The notes under the pieces: generated by a model
Databases searched by the model: none
What the model saw: the letters and a program-made list of their open reading frames with translations, nothing else
What the model was told of the DNA's origin: nothing
Shown: piece after piece, positions 57,179 to 64,000 of the stretch
How the letters are laid out: every line of letters begins with the position of its first letter
How positions within the stretch are numbered: the first letter of the stretch is position 1
Position numbers and translations under genes: made by a program
DNA from: Siphonodentalium dalli
Lineage: Eukaryota > Mollusca > Scaphopoda > Gadilida > Siphonodentaliidae
NCBI GenBank assembly: GCA_032622095.1
Contig: CP136064.1
Span: 48,676,073 to 48,740,072, forward strand
Length of the DNA: 64,000 nucleotides
Direction: 5' to 3'

Positions 57179-57325
57179 CAAGAATGCCCTAAATAATCGA
57201 CTCCTTAACCACAGTAAAATTATAGGTAACTATTCAGGATTTAGTCGGAAATATGGCTTGTTGCAACAAGCCATATTTCCGACTAAATCCTGAAAAATAA
57301 CCCATAATTATGCTGTGGTTAAGGA
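57179..57325. mobile_element. family D mariner-like MITE, deleted
   Basis: CAAGAATGCCCTAAATAATC at the left, with a palindrome around GGCTTGTTGCAACAAGCC. The right TIR is lost after GTGGTTAAGG. Confidence 0.65.
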
Positions 57326-57539
57326 AATACAGGTCGAGTGTTGTTCAGTTTCTTGCAAAAAGTGCAGTGGATTGTTCACGTTCACAGTTCATGCTAGATA
57401 TTGCATCATTTCCTTATTCCTTATTTGCATGCATTATATGTCGGTTGAAAAACCCTAATTGGGTTTGTCTATGACTTACAATACTACTGATAGTAAATTC
57501 CTTATTTGGTAAGTATTACCATATATAGGTTAGGACAAA

Positions 57540-57848
57540 ATACTACCATAGGTCGCCTCGCATATATAAGAGAATGCATTGGCCACCCCATTTTTTTATT
57601 ATCATTTTTTCGTCTATTTTTCATAGATTCTTTAACAATTTTTAGAATTTTTTCTTACATTCTTTATCCATTTTTATCACTTTTTTCATACATTTTTTAA
57701 CAATTATAAAAAATGATACAAAATTTGTTAGGCCAATGCATTCTCTTTTATATGCGAGGTAACCTATGGTCGACTCGCATATATAAGAGAATGCATTGGC
57801 ACATGCTTTTCGCACAAATTCAGGAAGCTCCAGTCATGAAAGGGTTAA
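57540..57848. mobile_element. family A MITE, left-truncated
   Basis: Starts within a hairpin (TACCATAGGTCGCCTCGCAT). Complete right end CATGAAAGGGTTAA. Confidence 0.65.
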
Positions 57849-57926
57849 GAAATTCATCTGCATTTCCACTGTTTGTTGATTGCTGGAGTGATAAGGATTT
57901 TTGAATTATTTATTTTCCCTCCTGCA

Positions 57927-58179
57927 CAAGCCTTGAAATAGGGTGTCTGTCATTTGCAGAATGAGGTCCCTAGAGGGTGAATTTAGTGATGCTACCCCGC
58001 ATAGCGGGCTAGCATACCAAATTCACCCTCTGGGGACCTCATTCTGCTTACACCTCAGCAGAATGAGGTTCCCAGAGGGTGAATTTGGTGATGCTAGCCC
58101 ACTATGCGGGGTAGTATCACTAAATTCACCCTCTGGGTACCTCATTCTGCAAAAGACAGACACCCTATTTCAAGGCTTG
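57927..58179. mobile_element. family C hAT-like MITE
   Basis: CAAGCCTTGAAATAGGGTGT and TTCAAGGCTTG. The flanking octamers agree poorly. One base is deleted in the left core. Confidence 0.75.
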
Positions 58180-58211
58180 TCCGTAAACCAGGTTATAATA
58201 TTGATGTGGCT

Positions 58212-58436
58212 TTAACCCTTTCTATATCAAATGGATTCTCCCATCAGTTATAAAAGTATACATTGGGATAGTCTAATAGTCATGTGGAGGGATTATCGCA
58301 AAAACTAAGCAGAAAGATAATACAAGTACAGAAGGGGTCCTATTTATTGGAGGGAAATGTTCAGATTATAATAACATACTATCTGAACATCCAAGGGAAC
58401 TACTCATCAATGAGTAATTAGTAAAGAAAGCGTTAA
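58212..58436 (-). mobile_element. family E piggyBac-like MITE
   Basis: TTAACCCTTTCTATATCAAA to AGTAAAGAAAGCGTTAA, with the usual ATTGGGATAGTCTA and TACTCATCAATGAGTA words. Confidence 0.7.
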
Positions 58437-58584
58437 CAGACAGAAATGGGTATTTAACATTAAGCTAAAACATTATTCCTGTGTCCAGATTCTATGTATA
58501 GCATGTAGTAACAATAGTAAAATAATTTGTTCAAACTAATTGTTCTGTAACCATAGTATTTCAAATCACTTTCAAACTTCAGCT

Positions 58585-59725
58585 TTAAAGGCCCACTTAA
58601 TTTTTGAATGCCCAGATCACATTATACACAACATATTCCATATTATATACCATTTGGAAGCGGAACCAAATATATATATATATATATTCCATCAGAATAC
58701 AGAACAGCTGTGGCCTATAGGAGTGTCCACCAAGTAATAGATTCTCAGGTTCATTCCAAGACTACCCCCATTATTTATTCAAGAATGCATCATAATTCAC
58801 AATTAGAAGATAGTTATTATCCTTCCATTGAAAATAATAAACTGGCAGTACAGACCAGATCAAAATAAAGCACAGAACACACGTTAACTTGATAAAAACA
58901 ACATGTTCACAGCAGGGACCAGCCGAGGGGGCGACATAGGCGAAATAGTCGCCCTAGAGCCGCCAATTTCGCCCTACTAAGGCTCTAGGGCGAAGTTGAA
59001 GTCTCCTTGTAAAAAAAAAGGAGTATACATTTGGCAGTTAGAATGCCATATGATGAATATATTGTCCAACTTGGTTTTGTCTTAATTAGTGTATTGACAC
59101 CTGTTATTCAATCCATTAGTGGCCATAGTGGGGCCCTAGTTATCACACCTGTGTACCATGGACACTCCAAGGTAGATTGTTATGAAATTAAACACACAAG
59201 TCAGTATATGTCACACCGACTGAAGCCTGTTGTATTGCTGGTGGATTAAGCTGAGAGTTTATTTGGTGGTGTAAATGATCATAATATAGGATCAATACTT
59301 ATTTTGCTATAATCAATAATTTTGTGTTTACTATTACAAATTATTTACTAAGTACATTCACATATTAAGAGGATAACTTTTTGATTATCAATATATGTTT
59401 GTTATTAATAACTATTATTCATTCAAATTCATTGACAAAACAGCCTAGTTTTAACCCCCAAAAAAGGAAACAATCCGGTAATATAATTGAGACTTTGAGT
59501 CTCCCCACTTCTCCCTATTTTCCCCTGACTTCTCCCTAAAATCTCCAGAGGGAGAAGTCACTTCTCCCTAAAATTTGACCCCTGGCTGGTCCCTGGTTCA
59601 CAGTTTATGCAACGGCATAAGTTGATAATACAATGTATTGGAGCTGACTCTCTCAAATGGTAATTAATATGGAATATGTTGTACATAATGCAATTGGGCG
59701 ATTCAAATTATAAGTGGGCCTTTAA
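58585..59725. mobile_element. TTAA-flanked TIR element interrupted by family G
   Basis: TTAAAGGCCCACTTA at the left and TAAGTGGGCCTTTAA at the right. About 100 bp of the arms match (for example ACATATTCCATATTATA against its inverse). The centre is occupied by a family G insertion, so the original length was about 460 bp. Possibly Kolobok or piggyBac type. Confidence 0.65.
58913..59595. mobile_element. family G hAT-like element, intact ends
   Basis: Perfect 8-bp duplication GTTCACAG at 58905-58912 and 59596-59603. TIRs CAGGGACCAGCC and GGCTGGTCCCTG. The right subterminal region repeats ACTTCTCCCTA words, the likely source of the 32-bp minisatellite at 19.2 kb. Confidence 0.85.
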
Positions 59726-59873
59726 AGTACTTTAATGGATGTATACAAAAACAATAGAATACAAAACATAAATATAATATAATAGCATAACATTTGAGTA
59801 GTGGTTAAATTTCTTGGCAAGTTGATATGTCATGTTTCCAAGTAGTGGACAGGTCAGGGACCAGCCTATGCAG

Positions 59874-60126
59874 CAAGCTTGAAATAGTGTGTCTGTCATT
59901 TGCAGAAGGAGGTCCCCAGAGGGTGAATTTAGTGATGCTACCCCACATAGTGGGCTAGCATCACCAAATTCACCCTCTGGGAACCTCATTCTGCTGAGTT
60001 GTAAGCAGAATGAGGTCACCAGAGGGTGAATTTGGTGATGCTAGCCCGCTATGCGGGGTAGCATCACTAAATTCACCCTCTGGGGACCTCATTCTGCAAA
60101 TGACAGACACACTATTTCAAGGCTTG
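59874..60126. mobile_element. family C hAT-like MITE nested in family G
   Basis: CAAGCTTGAAATAG to TTCAAGGCTTG. The duplication CTATGCAG/CTATGTAG agrees at seven of eight positions. Inserted 19 bp from the host terminus. Confidence 0.8.
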
Positions 60127-60227
60127 CTATGTAGCTAGGAGACATGGGAGATATATTCTCCCTGAAGGCTGTCATTTCTCTCTCATTTTGTCCTTGGGAG
60201 AAATGACTTCTGTTTCCAGCATTCATA

Positions 60228-60430
60228 CAGTAATTCCCTAAATAATCGACTCCTTAGCCACAGCATAATTAGTGGGTAATTTTTCAGGATTTAGTCGGAA
60301 ATATTGCTTGTTGCCATTCATCGGAAAGCTCTCACTGATGAATGGCAACAAGCCATATTTCCGACTAAATCCTGAAATATTACCCATAATTCTGCTGTCG
60401 TTAAGGAGTAAATTATTTAGGGAATTAATG
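60228..60430. mobile_element. family D mariner-like MITE nested in family G
   Basis: TA CAGTAATTCCC at the left, GGGAATTAATG TA at the right. Palindromic as in other copies. Confidence 0.75.
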
Positions 60431-61365
60431 TATGTCCAAAAATTGTAATTTAAGTCTATACACTGATTATCATGGTGCATTCACTGGTTATTACAGGATT
60501 GATAATTGGTTCTTTTGTATTGCATAATACTTGTTGGATAATAGACGAGTCTTTGTGACTTATCCCTGATAACAGCCACTTCTCTTTAATACTATTTGTG
60601 ACATGACATTGCCTAAATCTGCATAAAAGGCTTGTCATTATTGGTTGGTCAGTAGCCTGTATTCCCACATATATAAAGATCATTTTGTGGTAATTCTAGA
60701 TATTCTGAATTGCCCACAAAAATTGTTGTACAATCAATGCAATGCTGATAATGCCTCACACTTCCAGAATGCTCATAACTCGGAGCACATGCAGGTGAAT
60801 TGGTAAATATCATGCTGGACTGAAGAAAGAGACATAGAATGGCTACCTGCTAATACTGATTTTTATTTAAGATAGAAAACAAATAAATCTTACCTGCAAA
60901 ATTTTGCCAGAGAGGCAACGAAAATGAGTTGCAGTTCAAATGGTGATGTCATGTTTGACATTACAGTTTGAAGAGAATAACTGTTTCGTGGAAAATGATA
61001 TCAAACATATCAAAACTGGACTATATAGTGGGTTCCTGAACCAAAATACGCACGTCTGTCACTACAATTTTGTCGAAAACATAGTCGAATTACAAAAGAA
61101 ATAAATACACTGCGCATTGAAGTGTATAGTCAAATTTGACCACAGAAACTGATTGTAGGACTGCGCTTCAGGTCGTCCAACAATCAACTTCTTTGTGGTC
61201 AAATTCTACTATGCACACCGATGTGTAGCGTATTTATTTCTTAAACAAACACGGAGGATTGGAATCTCTAGGCTGGTCCCTGAGACACGTACACAATTCA
61301 GCAGTAATTATCATATAATAACAAGACAGTCAATGACTGTTCCTCACCTAACTAGAGAGACCTTT

Positions 61366-61560
61366 CTATACTAAATGTATTCTACCAATCATTCATAAAA
61401 GTATACTTTGAAATAGTCTATTAGTCATCTGGAAGGGTTTTCAGGAGAAAAAAGCAGATGGAATTATTCTGATAGCAAGTTCAAGAAATGACCACTTTTT
61501 ATCTTAACATGTCCTCAGGGAACTACTCATCAATGAGTACTTATTATAGAAAGGGATACA
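61366..61560 (-). mobile_element. family E MITE, diverged
   Basis: CTTTCTATACTAAATGTATT to TTATAGAAAGGGATAC, with TACTCATCAATGAGTA. The terminal TTAA is lost. Confidence 0.55.
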
Positions 61561-62306
61561 GTCTACTACAGGTTGTTTAAATTAAGTTCTGATTCACTTT
61601 CATCCATACTGAGTTGAAAATGTCATACAAAATTACCGTATTTATTTCCATTAACATTCTCAATTCAATAAATTCTATCCTTAATTTCCATGTACTGTGA
61701 ATGGCTTTATTTAGTCGGCATCAATTTTCGTGGTTTCTTATAAAAAGGCTTTTTTATGGGGACGGGAATTTGTGGATCAGATATCATATTTATCAACATC
61801 AACAGGTGCTACAATGGCAAGATTATAACATCTTTACCGGCGATGAAAACGAATCACGCAATCAGTACCTGAATAGCTACCGGCTCATTTTACATGTTGG
61901 CCACGTAGTTATTTGTTTTATGTAGACTGCGCATGCTAAAACTATTAGCCTTTGTTAAGACAAATTCATTGAGCAATGATTATACAAACTATTATAGAAA
62001 GTATATGTATAAAGTCCAGATAAAGATTTACGAATGAGTTGATGTCAGAGCAACATGTAGACTTTACTGTGTTAATCGTTTTCCACTGACGAAGGCTTAT
62101 GGCCGAAAGCTATGGAATGAGCTAATAAATCATTTTATATTATAGAAAGGATCAGATGATGTTGTATAAAAATATTGTTTTGATAATTAACTACATGTAT
62201 ATTTTATTTTTTTTAAATTACATTTTATCTCGTCTTCGGTGTTTTTCTTCACCCATTTTACGACTTGCCAAAAACAGATGTAATAACTGATATTTGTTTC
62301 CATCCC
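61561..62306. other. no gene; possible retroelement 3' motif
   Basis: CTGACGAAGGCTTATGGCCG with AAAGCT at 62085-62111 resembles the CTGANGAAGGC...GCCGAAA motif seen near 3' ends of Penelope-like and some other retroelements. No coding sequence accompanies it. Confidence 0.3.
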
Positions 62307-62560
62307 CAAGCCTTGAAATAGGGTGTCTGTCATTTGCAGAATGAGGTTCCCAGAGGGTGAATTTAGTGATGCTACGCCGCATAGTGGGCTAGCATCACCA
62401 AATTCACCCTCTGGGGACCTCATTCTGCTTACACCTCAGCAGAATGAGGTTCCCAGAGGGTGAATTTGGTGATGCTAGCCCGCTATGCGGGGTAGCATCA
62501 CTAAATTCACCCTCTGGGGACCTCATTCTGCAAATGACAGACACCCTATTTCAAGGCTTG
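62307..62560. mobile_element. family C hAT-like MITE
   Basis: CAAGCCTTGAAATAGGGTGT to TTCAAGGCTTG. Complete palindrome. Flanking octamers differ. Confidence 0.75.
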
Positions 62561-63256
62561 CATATATTGATATTTGCTTGATGTCCTCACAGATTGACTG
62601 ACAAAGACATGTAACTCTATGGCTTCACCAGACACGTTGTCTCAAGTGAGCAAAAATTATTACATAAATGAAACATATTGATGAACAGACCAATACAATA
62701 ATGGATGGCAAACAAGCTAAAATACAGAGCCTGCTTGAATTCCTTAAAACATTGAAGCATGATACATCGAATAAAGCTGAGTATTGGGGTCCCATCAACC
62801 TAACATATCAAATATGAACTGATTCGCTTCCAAGAAGGGCAGAAGTTGAATGGGTGTATTCAGTTTGATACACCCTCAAATTGACATCTGCTCTGCAATC
62901 AGTTTGCAAACACAAAGTATGCTGGTCAACAACACAAGATCTATTGTTTAACCTTATGAATATCGCTGACAAACATCAATGAAGACAGTCTTATATAATT
63001 CAAATTGGTTTGAAATGGAGAATTCAAGTTTAGAAGCAAATGACAATTTTATATTTTATGTAATCGTAAATGACGGAAACGTCCCGAGTAAAAGATTCAT
63101 AGGTAATATTCAATTAGATCTGGTTTCTACTCTTGCATTTGATGCCTGCCATGTGATTGCATCAATAATATCATGTTTGTTTAAATTCAATGTCAGGTGC
63201 AGAAAATGCTGATGACAATCTGCTCGCAATGCTCATGAAGCCATCTACAAAGATCT
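62561..63256. other. no recognisable gene
   Basis: Unique sequence. The 77-codon frame at 62979-63212 has no recognised domain. Confidence 0.4.
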
Positions 63257-63513
63257 TTAACCTTTTCATGACAAGAGCTGTGCTGGTGCAGCATTAAAGA
63301 ACATGTGCCAGTGTAATCTCTTATAAATGAGAGTATCCCACAGGGAGCCTCGCATAAGAGAATGCACTGGCTTACAAGGTCAAGGTAGATATTGTTGGGC
63401 CAATGTTTCTCTTATATATGCAAGGCTCCCTATGGGAAACTCGCTTAATAAGAGAATGCATTGGCACATGGTTTTAAAAAAAATTCAGGAAGCTTCAGTC
63501 ATAGAAGGGTTAA
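63257..63513. mobile_element. family A MITE, diverged
   Basis: TTAACCTTTTCATGACAAGA at the left, CATAGAAGGGTTAA at the right. Two mutated hairpins. Confidence 0.7.
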
Positions 63514-63676
63514 CTAAATCTGTGTACTCTTCACCTATATATGAACATGGTGATTCACAAATCATGATTTTTTTTCCCTGTTATGCTTCAAATAAACTGA
63601 CCGTAATTAGACAGTGAAATGGAAGAGAATGAGATGAAGCAATGAAGCAATACAAGTTTTAAAATTGCACGGCCCA

Positions 63677-63911
63677 TTAACCCTTTCATGATGGGAGGTG
63701 CACTGGTGCAGCATTAAAGATTCTGTGTCAGTGCATTCTCTTATACATGCGAGTCTCCCATAGGGAGCCTTGCATATATACTAGTAAGAGAATGCACTCC
63801 CTTACCAGGTCAAGGTAAATATTGTTAGGCCAATGCATTCTCTTTAATATGTGAGGGTTTGCCACAGGGTTTTCATGAAATTTCAGGAAGCTCCTGTCAT
63901 GGAAGGGTTAA
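63677..63911. mobile_element. family A MITE, second hairpin deleted
   Basis: TTAACCCTTTCATGATGGGA at the left, CATGGAAGGGTTAA at the right. The second hairpin stops after TTCTCTTTAATATGTGAGG. Confidence 0.7.
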
Positions 63912-63969
63912 TTTAACTGAATTGGTCATTATCCCATGGTGTCGAGGTTTAAAAAAATTGTATTTTACT

Positions 63970-64000
63970 CAAGCCTTGAAATAGCGCGTCTGTCATTTGC
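63970..64000. mobile_element. family C MITE cut by the window end
   Basis: TCAAGCCTTGAAATAGCGCG and GTCATTTGC are the first 30 bp of the family. Confidence 0.7.

Larger units (their letters stand above)
59855..61282. mobile_element. family G hAT-like element with two nested insertions
   Basis: CAGGGACCAGCCTATG at the left, AGGCTGGTCCCTG at the right. The flanks GGACAGGT and AGACACGT agree at six of eight positions. It holds a family C element at 59874 and a family D element at 60228. An imperfect 150-bp hairpin (AAGAAATAAATAC.../...GTATTTATTTCTT) lies at 61092-61242. Confidence 0.7.

Noticed and set aside
57943-58215. A 90-codon frame, and similar ones near 1415, 46153, 59732 and 62187.
   Set aside because: All are readings through family C palindromes ([13 protein letters not shown]-like words). 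Their recurrence reflects the transposon.
62085-62111. CTGACGA...GAAA considered as a hammerhead ribozyme core.
   Set aside because: The intervening bases do not pair as stem II in the required register and no stems I and III are evident. Better seen as a retroelement 3' motif.

Overview
This is a window of an animal (metazoan) nuclear genome: AT-rich, intron-containing, gene-poor and packed with non-autonomous transposable elements. The one gene I can name is a complete TDP-43 (TARDBP) orthologue on the minus strand. Its four coding exons run from 28196 down to 13726 and splice, with canonical GT/AG borders and kept phases, into a predicted 431-residue protein. The intron-rich structure, the GACGGACG-tailed interspersed repeats, the Helitron-like elements with tandem-repeat cores and the piggyBac-, hAT- and mariner-type foldback elements suggest a mollusc, probably a bivalve. 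The taxon is an inference.

Layout. 0-13 kb is intergenic, with piggyBac-like (TTAA), hAT-like (8-bp duplication) and mariner-like (TA) foldback elements and a degenerate 5S-rRNA-like fragment at 11.5 kb. 13.2-28.3 kb is TARDBP. Intron 3 (6.75 kb) holds a foldback element 46 bp from the exon 4 acceptor, a TIR element with a 9-bp duplication and a promoter-like interior, and a stack of three nested hAT-like elements with a 30-unit, 32-bp minisatellite. Intron 1 (5.6 kb) holds a 287-bp tandem array and further elements. 28.3-35 kb is mostly unique upstream sequence with one foldback element and a cluster of CGTGACGGAATCAC motifs. 36-50 kb is dominated by a diverged interspersed repeat family with (GACG)n and a terminal hairpin, a 5'-truncated LINE (37.5-38.6 kb), and four Helitron-like elements joined head to tail (40.6-43.4 kb). 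50-64 kb again carries many copies of the same foldback families, several nested in one another.

How the parts relate. No intact transposase, reverse transcriptase or Rep/helicase gene is present, so every element here is a non-autonomous or broken passenger. Target-site duplications can be read directly for many copies: ATCATAGA, GTAAGAGC, GATGTCAT, ATTGTAAT and GTTCACAG for the hAT-like ones, TTAA for the piggyBac-like ones, TA for the mariner-like ones, TAA for a Harbinger-like one and GTACTGTCC for a 9-bp one. The least expected pattern is one long hairpin module (core ATGCATTCTCTTATATATGC) that recurs inside at least four different terminal-repeat frames, with paired changes that keep the stem. 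Elements also sit unusually close to TARDBP processing signals: the exon 3 donor, the exon 4 acceptor and the proximal 3' UTR.
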